Positions 1 through 9,330 are shown, numbered from the stretch's first letter. The stretch is DNA of 64,000 nt from Pseudomonas frederiksbergensis (GCF_003732665.1 NZ_MOBP01000027.1:1-64000); one strand, 5' to 3'. Notes: a model not told the origin generated them from the sequence alone. Made by a program: numbers and translations.

Positions 1-22
1 ATCTCTCGTTAGCGGGAGGCGA

Positions 23-50
23 ATTCTACAGCGTTACTCGCTGCTGTCAA
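23..50 (-). promoter_or_regulatory. rRNA operon promoter P2
   Basis: On the minus strand a -35 TTGACA (45-50) and a -10 TAGAAT (23-28) are separated by 16 bp. The sequence that follows towards the left edge (CTCCCGCTAACGAGAGAT) looks like the start of a Pseudomonas 16S rRNA leader as I remember it. The rRNA genes themselves lie outside the window, so the target is inferred from the promoter quality and from the usual tyrS-rrn neighbourhood. Confidence 0.8.
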
Positions 51-168
51 CACCTCTTTTTCAACCCCCTTTGCGCTTCGATGACCTGAAGCAACTCGCT
101 GCCGAAACCTGCGTAACTCTTTGTTTACCAAGGAGTTTTCCGTTTCGACTGCGCCGGAAGTGGGGCGA

Positions 169-196
169 ATTATAGACTTCCAGAATCTGCCGTCAA
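169..196 (-). promoter_or_regulatory. rRNA operon promoter P1
   Basis: A second near-consensus promoter lies about 146 bp upstream of P2 on the minus strand: TTGACG (191-196), a 16-bp spacer and a perfect TATAAT (169-174). Two strong promoters in tandem just after the tyrS stop codon fit the P1/P2 layout of bacterial rRNA operons. The -35 box starts only 15 bp after the tyrS stop, and no terminator is visible between them. Confidence 0.8.
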
Positions 197-211
197 GCCC
201 TGATTTCAGCT

Positions 212-1411
212 TTATTCGGATTTGAGCGTAATACGCGCAAATGCCTTCTTCCCGGCCTGGCAAACGTGGGTCGCACCAAGTACGTATATAAAGGTGCGAT
301 CGACAACCTCACCATCTATACGCACACCACCAGAATTCAGAAGATCGCGGGCCACTGCCGAATTCTTCACCAGACCAGCCTTATTAAGGACGGCGGCGAT
401 TGGCATATCTTCAGTAGCGGTCAATTCGATCTCTGGCAGATCATCTGGCAGCTCGCCGTCCTTCATACGGTTACCTGCTGCACGGTGAGCATTGGCCGCA
501 GCCTCTTCACCATGAAAGCGCGCAACGATCTCTTCAGCCAGCTTGATTTTGATGTCCCGCGGATTGGCGCCGGCTTCGACATCAGCCCGGAACGCATTGA
601 TCTCATCCATGGAACGGAAGCTAAGCAATTCGAAGTAACGCCACATCAGCGCATCCGGAATGGAAACCAGCTTGCTGTACATCACACCCGGCGCTTCCTG
701 GATACCGACGTAATTGCCCAACGATTTGGACATCTTCTTCACGCCGTCCAGACCTTCGAGCAGCGGCATGGTCAGAATGCACTGAGGCTCCTGGCCATAA
801 CCCCGCTGCAGCTCACGCCCCATCAGCAGGTTGAACTTCTGGTCCGTACCGCCCAACTCGACATCCGCACGCAAAGCTACCGAGTCATAGCCCTGAACCA
901 GCGGATAGAGGAACTCATGAATGGCGATGGGCTGATTGGTCGTGTAGCGCTTATCGAAGTCGTCACGCTCAAGCATACGAGCGACGGTGTACTGCGAAGT
1001 CAGGCGAATGAAATCGGCCGGACCCATTTGATCCATCCAGGTGGAGTTAAAGGCCACCTCGGTCTTGGCCGGATCCAGAATCTTGAAGACCTGAGTCTTG
1101 TAGGTCTCGGCGTTTTCGAGAACCTGCTCACGGGTCAGCGGAGGACGGGTAGCACTCTTGCCACTCGGATCGCCGATCATCCCGGTGAAGTCGCCAATCA
1201 GGAAGATCACCTGGTGACCCAGCTCCTGGAACTGGCGCAGCTTATTAATAAGCACCGTATGACCCAGGTGCAAATCCGGCGCAGTTGGATCGAAGCCCGC
1301 CTTAATACGTAGCGGCTGGCCACGCTTGAGCTTTTCGATCAGCTCGGACTCGACCAACAGTTCTTCCGCACCACGTTTGATCAGCGCTAGCTGCTCTTCA
1401 ACCGACTTCAT
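212..1411 (-). CDS. tyrS: tyrosyl-tRNA synthetase
   Basis: This 399-residue enzyme activates tyrosine with ATP and charges tRNA-Tyr in the cytoplasm. Class I signatures are present: HLGH at residues 48-51 and KMSKS at 226-230, with GGTDQKFN at 187-194 in the catalytic domain. The C-terminus carries an S4-like RNA-binding segment (around LLNSGGVRIDGEVVD). The start at 1411 gives the usual family length; a longer frame reaches 1504, but its extra 31 residues do not look like the family. The gene is divergent from the M23 peptidase gene and is followed directly by the rRNA promoters. Confidence 0.96.
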   Translation of the reverse strand: MKSVEEQLALIKRGAEELLVESELIEKLKRGQPLRIKAGFDPTAPDLHLGHTVLINKLRQFQELGHQVIFLIGDFTGMIGDPSGKSATRPPLTREQVLENAETYKTQVFKILDPAKTEVAFNSTWMDQMGPADFIRLTSQYTVARMLERDDFDKRYTTNQPIAIHEFLYPLVQGYDSVALRADVELGGTDQKFNLLMGRELQRGYGQEPQCILTMPLLEGLDGVKKMSKSLGNYVGIQEAPGVMYSKLVSIPDALMWRYFELLSFRSMDEINAFRADVEAGANPRDIKIKLAEEIVARFHGEEAAANAHRAAGNRMKDGELPDDLPEIELTATEDMPIAAVLNKAGLVKNSAVARDLLNSGGVRIDGEVVDRTFIYVLGATHVCQAGKKAFARITLKSE

Positions 1412-1621
1412 AACAGACCCGCAAGGCTCAGATTCAAAGGGAACCAACCATACAAGATCGCGCACCAAATACAAGTTTTGCCCGGCGCACGCACGCCAAT
1501 CCACGGACAGAGCATCCGCGGCTTGCTTCAGAGATGATTTGGTTATATTTTATACAGTTATTTCATCTTCATCATGTCATTCATCTTTTCCAATTCATCT
1601 TTTTCAAAGTCAAAATTACCT

Positions 1622-3040
1622 ATGACCACAGAACCGTCTAAAGCGCCGCCGCTTTACCCGAAGACCCACCTGCTTGCCGCAAGTGGTATCGCCGCCCTTC
1701 TCAGTCTGGCTCTCCTGGTATTTCCTTCCAGTGATGTTGAAGCCAAAAAGACAACCCTGAGCCTTGAACTGGAAAGTCCTGCTGAACAACTGACACAAGA
1801 TCAAGACGCTGCTGACGCCGTCCAAGCCACAAATGAACCCGCAGCTTCCCCTTTCGCGCAGATCGAAGACAGCGCCGAAGACACCCAGGAAACCGCCCAG
1901 GCAGCCCCTGAGCCAGTGGTCGAACCGAAGAAGGCCCCCAACCACAAGGAAGTGATCGTTGGCAAAGGCGACACCCTCTCGACCCTGTTCGAAAAAGTCG
2001 GCCTTCCAGCCGCATCGGTGCACGAAATCCTGGCGAGCGACAAACAGGCCAAGCAGTTCAGCCAGCTCAAGCACGGCCAGAAGCTCGAGTTCGAACTGAA
2101 CCCTGAAGGCCAGCTGACTAACCTGCACAGCAAGGTCAGCGACCTCGAAAGCATTACCCTGACCAAAAACGATAAGGGTTATGTCTTCAACCGCATTACC
2201 GCCAAACCGACCGTGCGCTCCGCCTATGTTCATGGCGTGATCAACAGCTCGCTGTCGCAGTCCGCTGCGCGCGCGGGCCTGTCCCACAGCCTGACCATGG
2301 ACATGGCCAGCGTGTTTGGCTACGACGTCGACTTCGCCCAGGACATTCGTCAAGGTGACGAATTCGACGTGATTTATGAGCAGAAAGTCGTCAATGGCAA
2401 GGCGGTCGGCAATGGCCCGATCCTTTCCGCACGCTTCACCAACCGCGGCAAAACTTACACCGCCGTGCGTTACACCAACAAACAAGGCAATAGCAGCTAC
2501 TACACTGCTGACGGCAACAGCATGCGCAAGGCGTTCATCCGCACCCCGGTGGACTTCGCCCGCATCAGCTCGAAATTCTCCATGGGCCGCAAACACCCGA
2601 TCCTGAACAAGATCCGCGCCCACAAAGGCGTCGATTATGCGGCGCCACGCGGCACGCCGATCAAGGCTACCGGCGACGGTAAAGTGCTGCTGGCCGGTCG
2701 CCGCGGTGGCTACGGCAACACCATCATCATCCAGCACGGCAACACCTACCGTACGCTGTATGGCCACATGCAAGGCTTCGCCAAAGGCGTGCAGACCGGC
2801 GGCAGCGTCAAGCAAGGCCAGGTGATTGGCTACATTGGCACCACCGGCCTGTCCACCGGCCCGCATTTGCACTATGAGTTCCAGGTCAATGGGGTGCATG
2901 TCGACCCGCTGGGCCAGAAGCTGCCGATGGCTGATCCGATCGCCAAGGCCGAGCGCGCACGCTTCCTCGCGCAAAGCCAGCCGCTGATGGCGCGGATGGA
3001 TCAAGAGAAGGCCACCATGCTCGCTTCGAGCAAACGCTAA
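1622..3040 (+). CDS. M23 family murein DD-metalloendopeptidase
   Basis: This is a 472-residue periplasmic, membrane-anchored peptidoglycan hydrolase expected to cut peptide crosslinks. One hydrophobic segment (about residues 15-35) follows a short cytoplasmic head. An OapA/LysM-like region (about 110-185) precedes a C-terminal M23 (LytM) domain. The zinc-binding HxxxD (HKGVD, near residue 333) and HLH (GPHLHYEF, near residue 415) are intact, so it should be catalytic rather than a degenerate activator. The frame could start earlier at 1574, but the ATG at 1622 gives the sensible membrane anchor. anmK follows after 3 bp, which ties the gene to cell-wall turnover. Confidence 0.93.
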   Translation: MTTEPSKAPPLYPKTHLLAASGIAALLSLALLVFPSSDVEAKKTTLSLELESPAEQLTQDQDAADAVQATNEPAASPFAQIEDSAEDTQETAQAAPEPVVEPKKAPNHKEVIVGKGDTLSTLFEKVGLPAASVHEILASDKQAKQFSQLKHGQKLEFELNPEGQLTNLHSKVSDLESITLTKNDKGYVFNRITAKPTVRSAYVHGVINSSLSQSAARAGLSHSLTMDMASVFGYDVDFAQDIRQGDEFDVIYEQKVVNGKAVGNGPILSARFTNRGKTYTAVRYTNKQGNSSYYTADGNSMRKAFIRTPVDFARISSKFSMGRKHPILNKIRAHKGVDYAAPRGTPIKATGDGKVLLAGRRGGYGNTIIIQHGNTYRTLYGHMQGFAKGVQTGGSVKQGQVIGYIGTTGLSTGPHLHYEFQVNGVHVDPLGQKLPMADPIAKAERARFLAQSQPLMARMDQEKATMLASSKR

Positions 3041-3043
3041 GTA

Positions 3044-4135
3044 ATGGCGCTCTATATAGGTGTGATGTCCGGGACCAGCCTCGATGGCCTGGACATTGCG
3101 CTGATCGAGCAAGCCCCGGCGATCAAGCTGATCGCCACTCACTACATCCCCATGCCTGAATCCCTGCGCGCCGAGCTGCTTGGGTTGTGCGCCAGCGGCC
3201 CGGACGAGATTGCCCGCTCCGCCATTGCCCAGCAGAACTGGGTGACACTGGCGGCACAGGGCATTCACACCCTCCTTGATCAACAAAACCTGAAAGCCGA
3301 AGACATTCGCGCGATTGGCAGCCACGGCCAGACCATTCGCCACGAACCGGCACGCGGGTTCACCGTGCAAATCGGCAACCCTGCCCTGCTGACCGAGCTG
3401 ACCGGCATCACCGTGGTCGGTGATTTCCGCAGTCGCGACGTCGCTGCTGGCGGTCAGGGCGCACCACTGGTTCCGGCCTTCCACGAGGCTTTGTTTGAAG
3501 AACAGCCTGGCAACCGCGCGGTGTTGAACATTGGCGGTTTCAGCAACCTGAGCCTGATCGAACCTGGCAAGGCTGTTGCTGGTTTCGACTGCGGCCCGGG
3601 GAATGTGCTGCTGGATGCCTGGATTCACCAGCAACGAGGCGATAATTTCGACCGCAACGGCCAATGGGCGGCCAGCGGCAAGGTTGAGCCGACCTTGTTG
3701 AGCGAACTGCTCAGCGATCCCTTCTTCGTGACCCAAGGCCCCAAGAGCACCGGCCGTGAAGTGTTCAATCTGCCCTGGCTAATGCAACACCTGTCGCACC
3801 TGCCTGCCTTCGCTCCTGAAGACATACAGGCGACCCTGCTCGAACTGACTGCCCTGACCATTGTTGAGTCACTGCAAAGTGCCCAATCAGATACCCGTGA
3901 ACTACTGGTCTGCGGCGGCGGCGCCCACAACGCTACGCTGATGGCCCGCTTGGCGAGCCTGCTACCGAACGCCAACGTCAGCAGCACCGCCGCTTACGGT
4001 GTCGACCCAGACTGGGTCGAAGCCATGGCCTTCGCCTGGCTGGCCCATTGTTGCCTCGAAGGCATCCCGGCCAATCGCCCAAGCGTCACCGGCGCCCGCG
4101 GCTTGCGCGTACTCGGCGCCATCTACCCCGCTTAA
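3044..4135 (+). CDS. anmK: anhydro-N-acetylmuramic acid kinase
   Basis: AnmK opens and phosphorylates 1,6-anhydroMurNAc to MurNAc-6-phosphate in peptidoglycan recycling. The 363-residue protein begins with the family's ATP-binding signature GVMSGTSLDGLD (residues 6-17) and carries GSHGQTIRHEP, GFDCGPGN and LLVCGGGAHN further on. The gene starts 3 bp after the M23 peptidase stop, so the two are probably cotranscribed. Two further recycling genes, amgK and murU, lie elsewhere in this window. A hairpin terminator follows. Confidence 0.96.
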   Translation: MALYIGVMSGTSLDGLDIALIEQAPAIKLIATHYIPMPESLRAELLGLCASGPDEIARSAIAQQNWVTLAAQGIHTLLDQQNLKAEDIRAIGSHGQTIRHEPARGFTVQIGNPALLTELTGITVVGDFRSRDVAAGGQGAPLVPAFHEALFEEQPGNRAVLNIGGFSNLSLIEPGKAVAGFDCGPGNVLLDAWIHQQRGDNFDRNGQWAASGKVEPTLLSELLSDPFFVTQGPKSTGREVFNLPWLMQHLSHLPAFAPEDIQATLLELTALTIVESLQSAQSDTRELLVCGGGAHNATLMARLASLLPNANVSSTAAYGVDPDWVEAMAFAWLAHCCLEGIPANRPSVTGARGLRVLGAIYPA

Positions 4136-4151
4136 AGGCCAGACAGCAAAA

Positions 4152-4179
4152 CGCCGCAGGATCATGAAACCCTGCGGCG
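4152..4179. terminator. hairpin between convergent anmK and erpA
   Basis: CGCCGCAGG (4152-4160) pairs perfectly with CCTGCGGCG (4171-4179) across a 10-base loop. It lies between the two convergent stop codons, with A-rich sequence on the left, so it could act on both strands, better for erpA. Confidence 0.7.
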
Positions 4180-4202
4180 CCTTGTAATTCGGTGATGCGC
4201 GA

Positions 4203-4553
4203 TCAGATCGAGAACGAAGAACCGCAGCCACAAGTGGTGCTGGCGTTCGGATTCTTGATCACGAAGCGCGAACCTTCCAGACCTTCCTGGTAATCCACCT
4301 CGGCACCTGCCAGGTACTGGAAGCTCATTGGATCAACCACCAGACTCACACCTTCGCGCTCGACGATGGTGTCGTCATCGGCCACTTCTTCATCGAAGGT
4401 AAAGCCGTACTGAAAACCTGAACAACCACCGCCCGTAACGAATACGCGCAGCTTCAAGCGATCATTCCCCTCTTCATCGACCAGGCTCTTCACCTTGTGC
4501 GCGGCACCGTGGGTGAATTGCAAAGCCGTGGGGGTGAAGGATTCGACGCTCAT
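4203..4553 (-). CDS. erpA: iron-sulfur cluster insertion protein ErpA
   Basis: This 116-residue A-type carrier delivers Fe-S clusters to apo-proteins, classically those of isoprenoid synthesis. The three conserved cysteines are present: Cys44 in GGGCSGFQYGF, and Cys108 and Cys110 in STTCGCGSSF at the C-terminus. Length and C-terminal motif fit ErpA better than IscA. It is transcribed alone from a good upstream promoter and separated from argC by a terminator. Confidence 0.93.
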   Translation of the reverse strand: MSVESFTPTALQFTHGAAHKVKSLVDEEGNDRLKLRVFVTGGGCSGFQYGFTFDEEVADDDTIVEREGVSLVVDPMSFQYLAGAEVDYQEGLEGSRFVIKNPNASTTCGCGSSFSI

Positions 4554-4600
4554 GCTAACTATCTCCCGGCGTTACGCCGCCATAATGCGTGATGACGGGC

Positions 4601-4630
4601 ATTATCCGCTTCTCCTAGAAAATTGGTCAA
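4601..4630 (-). promoter_or_regulatory. candidate erpA promoter
   Basis: On the minus strand TTGACC (4625-4630) and GATAAT (4601-4606) each match the sigma-70 consensus at five of six positions, with an 18-bp spacer. Transcription would start about 40 bp before the erpA ATG. Confidence 0.55.
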
Positions 4631-4676
4631 CTATTGTTACGGTATATCAATCGAACCAATTGCCCATCTGGAATGC

Positions 4677-4703
4677 AAAAAGGCCCTTGCGAAGGGCCTT
4701 TTT
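4677..4703 (-). terminator. argC terminator
   Basis: AAAAAGGCCC, a GAAGGGCC arm and a T run form a compact GC-rich hairpin flanked by A and T runs on both sides, just after the argC stop. It is symmetrical and could work on either strand, but only argC runs into it. Confidence 0.85.
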
Positions 4704-4721
4704 GCTGAGCGGGATAAAGCC

Positions 4722-5756
4722 TTACGGCAGCATGCCCGCGTGGGACAGGCCCAGACGCTCATCCAGCCCGAACAGGATGTTCAGGTTCTGCACCGCCTGG
4801 CCCGACGCGCCCTTGACCAGGTTATCGATCACCGACAACACCACCACCAGGTCACCATCCTGTGGACGATGCACGGCGATACGGCAAACGTTGGCACCAC
4901 GCACGCTGCGGGTTTCCGGGTGGCTGCCGGCGGGCATCACATCGACGAACGGTTCGTTGGCATAGCGCTTTTCAAACAATGCCTGCAGATCCACCGAGCG
5001 ATCGACGACGGTCGCATACAGCGTCGAGTGAATGCCGCGAATCATCGGCGTCAGGTGCGGAACGAAGGTCAGGCCAACGTCCTTGCCCGAGGCGCGACGC
5101 AGGCCCTGGCGAATTTCTGGCAGGTGACGGTGACCTTTGACGGCGTAGGCCTTCATGCTTTCTGACGTCTCGGAGTACAGCGAACCGACCGCCGCACCGC
5201 GACCAGCGCCGCTGACACCGGATTTGCAGTCAGCGATCAGGCGAGAAGTATCCGCCAGACCTGCTTCAAGCAATGGCAGGAAACCCAATTGGGTTGCGGT
5301 TGGATAGCAACCCGGCACAGCAATCAGGCGCGCTTGCTTGATTTGCTCGCGATTCACTTCCGGCAGACCGTAGACCGCCTCTTCCAGCAGCTGCGGCGCA
5401 CCGTGCGGCTGGCCGTACCACTTGGCCCACTCATCGGCGTCTTGCAGGCGGAAGTCCGCCGACAGGTCGATGACCTTGGTCCCGGCGGCCAGCAACTCCC
5501 CGGCCAGGGCATGAGCAACACCGTGCGGCGTGGCGAAAAACACTACGTCGCAGGCGCCCAGAGTCTTGATGTCCGGAACGCTGAACGCCAGGCCGTCGTA
5601 GTGGCCTCGCAGGTTCGGGTACATGTCAGCCACGGCCAGACCGGCCTCGGATCGGGAAGTGATCACAACCACTTCCGCTTGCGGATGCTGTGCCAACAGA
5701 CGCAGCAGTTCGACACCGGTGTAACCCGTGCCGCCGACGATACCGACCTTGACCAT
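4722..5756 (-). CDS. argC: N-acetyl-gamma-glutamyl-phosphate reductase
   Basis: ArgC reduces N-acetylglutamyl-phosphate to the semialdehyde with NADPH, the third step of arginine synthesis. The 344-residue protein starts with a Rossmann GIVGGTGYTG (residues 5-14) and has the catalytic cysteine in VPGCYPTA (Cys150). The start at 5756 is chosen because the dinucleotide fold begins there; the frame is open to 5828 without family similarity. It stands alone between a promoter and a terminator, away from other arg genes. Confidence 0.95.
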   Translation of the reverse strand: MVKVGIVGGTGYTGVELLRLLAQHPQAEVVVITSRSEAGLAVADMYPNLRGHYDGLAFSVPDIKTLGACDVVFFATPHGVAHALAGELLAAGTKVIDLSADFRLQDADEWAKWYGQPHGAPQLLEEAVYGLPEVNREQIKQARLIAVPGCYPTATQLGFLPLLEAGLADTSRLIADCKSGVSGAGRGAAVGSLYSETSESMKAYAVKGHRHLPEIRQGLRRASGKDVGLTFVPHLTPMIRGIHSTLYATVVDRSVDLQALFEKRYANEPFVDVMPAGSHPETRSVRGANVCRIAVHRPQDGDLVVVLSVIDNLVKGASGQAVQNLNILFGLDERLGLSHAGMLP

Positions 5757-5792
5757 AAACCTGCCCTCAACGAACCCACTGGAAAGCCGTCG

Positions 5793-5821
5793 ATAATAGG
5801 GCCCGTATCGCCCTGCGACAA
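5793..5821 (-). promoter_or_regulatory. candidate argC promoter
   Basis: TTGTCG (5816-5821), a 17-bp spacer and TATTAT (5793-5798) on the minus strand would start transcription about 30 bp before the argC ATG at 5756. No arginine-repressor operator was recognised. Confidence 0.5.
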
Positions 5822-5891
5822 CCGGCAAGGTGACGTGCGGAGCTTCTAGCCTCTACTATCCGGGCTACTGTGAACCTGGGAATAACTAAAA

Positions 5892-6320
5892 ATGCTCTAT
5901 CTGTGGCTCAAAGCGTTTCATATCGTCAGCATGGTCTGCTGGTTTGCCGGCCTGTTTTACCTGCCGCGCCTGTTCGTCTATCACGCACAAAGCGAAGACA
6001 CCGTCAGCAAGGAACGCTTCAGCGTCATGGAGCGCAAGTTGTACCGGGGCATCATGGGCCCGGCGATGATCGCCACCCTGATCTTCGGCATTGCCCTGAT
6101 CTACCTCAATCCGAGCATCTTCAGCCAGGGCGCGTGGATCCACGCCAAGTTGACCCTCGTAGTGATCCTGATCGGCTACCACCACATGTGCGGCGCCCAG
6201 GTAAAACGCTTTGCCCGTGGCGAAAACACCCGCAGCCATGTCTTTTATCGCTGGTTCAATGAAGTGCCGGTTCTGATATTGCTGGCTATCGTAATTCTGG
6301 TCGTCGTTCGGCCGTTCTAA
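5892..6320 (+). CDS. hemJ: protoporphyrinogen IX oxidase HemJ
   Basis: HemJ (UPF0093 family) carries out the aromatising oxidation of protoporphyrinogen IX in the inner membrane. The 142-residue protein has four hydrophobic segments and the family N-terminus KAFHIVSMVCWFAGLFYLPR, with the conserved His10. The conserved FNEVP lies near the C-terminus. The next gene follows after 33 bp on the same strand. Recognition rests on overall family similarity rather than a catalytic motif. Confidence 0.9.
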   Translation: MLYLWLKAFHIVSMVCWFAGLFYLPRLFVYHAQSEDTVSKERFSVMERKLYRGIMGPAMIATLIFGIALIYLNPSIFSQGAWIHAKLTLVVILIGYHHMCGAQVKRFARGENTRSHVFYRWFNEVPVLILLAIVILVVVRPF

Positions 6321-6353
6321 TCCAATAAGCACACATCTATCGGGGTACTTCCA

Positions 6354-7322
6354 ATGTCGCTGCCCGCTCTGCTTGAACAACGTTTGCGTCTGCCCGTGGT
6401 GGCAGCGCCGATGTTCCTGATTTCCAATCCTCAGTTGGTGCTGGCCTGCTGCCGTAATGGCGTGGTGGGCAGCTTCCCCGCGTTGAACCAGCGCGAGAGC
6501 AGCGGCTTCAAGGCCTGGCTGGAAGAGATCGAAGCAGGGCTGGCGGCACTGGAGAACCCGGCGCCTTATGCGGTGAACCTGATCGTCCACAACAGCAACC
6601 CGCGCCTGCAAGCGGACCTGGAGATTTGCATCGAACACAAAGTGCCGATCGTGATCACCAGCCTCGGCGCGGTGAAAGAGCTGGTCGATGCAGTGCACAG
6701 CTATGGCGGCCTGGTGTTCCACGACGTGACAACCCGTCGCCATGCCGAGAAAGCCGCCGAAGCAGGTGTGGACGGTTTGATCGCCGTGGCTGCCGGCGCC
6801 GGTGGTCACGCCGGGACCTGGAGCCCGTTTTCGCTGATCGCCGAGATCCGCCAGTTCTTCGACAAGACCCTGCTGCTGGCCGGTTGCCTGAACCATGGCC
6901 ACGAAATTCTGGCCGCGCAATTGCTCGGTGCGGATTTGGCCTACTTCGGAACGCGATTTATCGGCACCACTGAAAGTCATGCGCCTGACGCCTACAAGCA
7001 GATGTTGCTGACTTCCAGAGCGGCGGACATCGTGCATACTCCAGCGGTGTCGGGCGTGCCGGCGAGTTTCATGCGCCAGAGCCTGGAGGCGGCCGGTTTC
7101 GACACGGCGGCGCTGCAAGGCAAAGGCGAAGTGAACTTCGGCGCCAAGCTCAAGCCTATAAGTGATGAAGCCAAGGCCTGGAAAACCGTGTGGTCTGCCG
7201 GCCAGGGCGTGGGGGAAATCGATGACTTGCCAAGTGTCGATCAATTAGTCGCACGGCTCGACGCGGAATACCGTAAGGCTCTGGAACTGGCGGCACAGTT
7301 GCCCAAGCGCTGGCCACGCTGA
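6354..7322 (+). CDS. nitronate monooxygenase family flavoprotein
   Basis: This 322-residue protein has the FMN-dependent TIM-barrel of nitronate monooxygenase (2-nitropropane dioxygenase). Family landmarks are VVAAPMFLISNP near the N-terminus, the HDVTTRRHAEKAAEAGVDG segment, and the flavin-phosphate loops GAGGHAG and LAGCLNHG. The physiological substrate cannot be told from sequence; detoxification of propionate-3-nitronate is known for some members. It probably shares a transcript with hemJ. Confidence 0.88.
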   Translation: MSLPALLEQRLRLPVVAAPMFLISNPQLVLACCRNGVVGSFPALNQRESSGFKAWLEEIEAGLAALENPAPYAVNLIVHNSNPRLQADLEICIEHKVPIVITSLGAVKELVDAVHSYGGLVFHDVTTRRHAEKAAEAGVDGLIAVAAGAGGHAGTWSPFSLIAEIRQFFDKTLLLAGCLNHGHEILAAQLLGADLAYFGTRFIGTTESHAPDAYKQMLLTSRAADIVHTPAVSGVPASFMRQSLEAAGFDTAALQGKGEVNFGAKLKPISDEAKAWKTVWSAGQGVGEIDDLPSVDQLVARLDAEYRKALELAAQLPKRWPR

Positions 7323-7414
7323 CCGTATAACGTGGCCGGCCTCTTGCGGCGGGCCTTCACTGCTTCATCGCAACACCCCTTTTTCAAAACCTGCGCGACA
7401 AGGATGCCTCGGAT

Positions 7415-8398
7415 ATGAGCGAAAACCGTTTCAAGATTGTCTTCGACGGCGCTCTGCTGCCAGGTGTCGACGCTACCACTGCCAAACTCAACCTTGCCGA
7501 GCTGTTCAAAAGCGACGTCGCGGCGATCGAACGGCTGTTCGGTGGCCGTCCGGTTACGCTCAAGCGGGACTTGTCACAGCTTGATGCACAGTCCTACCTC
7601 CAGGCACTGACAAAAACCGGTATTGACGCCCGCATCGAAGCCGAACCTTCGATCGAGCTGAACCTGTCCGATGTCCACGATCACGCCCCCGCCCCCGTTA
7701 ATTACCAAACGGTAACGGCAGATCCTGAATCGCCGTATGCCCCGCCACGGGCAAGCGTCGGCGAAACCTTGCCGGCGTTCGCCACCCTCAAACCCTTCAG
7801 CTTCGCCGGGCGTATCGGTCGCTTGCGGTTCCTGGCCTGGACCATGGCCCTGACGCTGGTGACGTTGGCCGTGGGTTCGGTGCTGGCGATTTTCGGTCTG
7901 GCCTTGATCAGCGCAGACTCGACTGCGGGACTGATTCTCGGTGGCCTGGTGGCTTTTATTCTTTTCGTCGCGCTGGGGTTCGTCAGTATTCAGTTCAGCG
8001 TCCAGCGCCTGCACGACTGCGGCTGGTCCGGTTGGCTGTGGCTGTTGAACCTTGTGCCGTTCGTGGGCGGCTTCTTCCCGTTTGTGATCATGGTGGTTCC
8101 GGGTAACGACACCGCCAATCAGTACGGCGCACCGCCTCCGCCCAACAGCACGGCAGTCAAGGTACTGGCCTGGCTCTGGGTCGTGTTTATCGCGCTGATC
8201 TTCATCGGTGCGTTGGCCGGCGGCATCACCGCCATCCAGCAAGAATACGAGAACGCTGCCGAAACCAGCTATGACAGCGGCTCGGTGACGACCGACGAAG
8301 TCGAAGCCGAACCCGCCGAAGAAGCTGAGCAAGTACCAAATTCAACGGACGATGCAGCCGAAGAAGCCCAGCCCCCTGTAGACTCTGCGAAAGAATGA
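7415..8398 (+). CDS. DUF805 membrane protein
   Basis: The 327-residue protein has a soluble N-terminal part of about 120 residues. A DUF805 domain follows with about four membrane segments, carrying the family's FAGRIGRLRFLAW start and the QRLHDCGWSGWLWLL motif. The last 50 residues are an acidic, low-complexity tail rich in Glu, Ala and Asp. The N-terminal region (FKIVFDGALLPGVD, LFGGRPVTLKR) resembles a domain seen in other Pseudomonas membrane proteins. No function is known; the gene lies alone between 90- and 60-bp gaps. Confidence 0.85.
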   Translation: MSENRFKIVFDGALLPGVDATTAKLNLAELFKSDVAAIERLFGGRPVTLKRDLSQLDAQSYLQALTKTGIDARIEAEPSIELNLSDVHDHAPAPVNYQTVTADPESPYAPPRASVGETLPAFATLKPFSFAGRIGRLRFLAWTMALTLVTLAVGSVLAIFGLALISADSTAGLILGGLVAFILFVALGFVSIQFSVQRLHDCGWSGWLWLLNLVPFVGGFFPFVIMVVPGNDTANQYGAPPPPNSTAVKVLAWLWVVFIALIFIGALAGGITAIQQEYENAAETSYDSGSVTTDEVEAEPAEEAEQVPNSTDDAAEEAQPPVDSAKE

Positions 8399-8460
8399 AC
8401 AGCGCTCCCCGCCCGTGACACCTGCGTCGCCGGCGCGGAGCTGTTGCGATGGAGAACTGC

Positions 8461-9249
8461 ATGACCCGTTACGCTCTGATCACTGGCGCTTCCAGCGGCA
8501 TCGGCCTGGCGATGGCCGAAGCGCTGGCCCGGCGCGGCCGCAGCTTGATCCTGGTGGCCCGACAACGTGATCAGCTGGAAAGTATTGCGATTGAACTGAC
8601 TCAGCGTTTTGGCGTGGAAGTGCTATTCCGCGCCTGTGACCTGGGTGAGCCGTTAAGGCTGTCCGGGTTCCTGCTGGAACTGGAAGAAGGCGACCGCCAG
8701 ATAGACCTGCTGGTCAACTGCGCCGGCATCGGCACCTGCGGACCGTTCCTGGCCCAGGACTGGATGACCGAACAAGACCTGATCGAGGTGAACATCCTGG
8801 CCCTCACCCGCCTGTGCCACGCCATCGGTAACAGCATGGCGCTGCAGGGCGGCGGGCAGATTTTGAATGTCGCCTCGGTGGCGGCCTTCCATCCCGGCCC
8901 GTGGATGAGCACTTACTTTGCGAGCAAAGCCTATGTGCTGCACTTTTCCGAAGGGTTGCGCGTCGAGCTGAAGAAATGCGCGGTCAAGGTGTCGGTGCTA
9001 TGCCCAGGCCCGACGCGCACAGGATTTTTCCACACCGCGCAACTGGACACCGCAAAAGTGAAGGACAGCAGACTGCTGATGAGCCCGGAAGAAGTTGCGC
9101 TGTACACCGTGCGCGCCCTGGAAAAAAATCGCGCCATCATTATTCCCGGAAGGTTGAATCGCTGGTTCGCCTTCCTGCCGCGAGTCGGCTCGCGCTGGCT
9201 CAACCGGACAATCTCCGGCATGGTCAACAAGGCCTATTGCCCGCGCTAA
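8461..9249 (+). CDS. short-chain dehydrogenase/reductase
   Basis: A classical SDR oxidoreductase of 262 residues. The N-terminal TGASSGIG cofactor loop, the NCAGIG segment (NNAG position), the catalytic Ser in VASVAA and the YxxxK-type pair (TYFASKAYV) are all present. The C-terminal PGPTRTGFF is typical. An in-frame ATG at 8449 also has a GGAG ribosome site, so four more residues are possible; 8461 is preferred because the Rossmann strand starts right after it. The substrate is unknown. Confidence 0.88.
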   Translation: MTRYALITGASSGIGLAMAEALARRGRSLILVARQRDQLESIAIELTQRFGVEVLFRACDLGEPLRLSGFLLELEEGDRQIDLLVNCAGIGTCGPFLAQDWMTEQDLIEVNILALTRLCHAIGNSMALQGGGQILNVASVAAFHPGPWMSTYFASKAYVLHFSEGLRVELKKCAVKVSVLCPGPTRTGFFHTAQLDTAKVKDSRLLMSPEEVALYTVRALEKNRAIIIPGRLNRWFAFLPRVGSRWLNRTISGMVNKAYCPR

Positions 9250-9330
9250 ATACCACTGAAGGTAAAAGGCTGGGCTCGGGTCTGCCCCCATGGGTACACT
9301 CAGGCCAGCCCAAACAACGGAGAAACAGCT

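Noticed and set aside
266..1312. A 348-codon plus-strand open frame opposite tyrS
   Set aside because: It lies wholly within the reverse of tyrS and resembles no protein family.
1616..3736. A 706-codon open frame on the minus strand opposite the M23 peptidase and anmK
   Set aside because: It is antisense to two well-recognised genes and spans both. Its translation has no family features and reflects GC-rich codon bias on the other strand.
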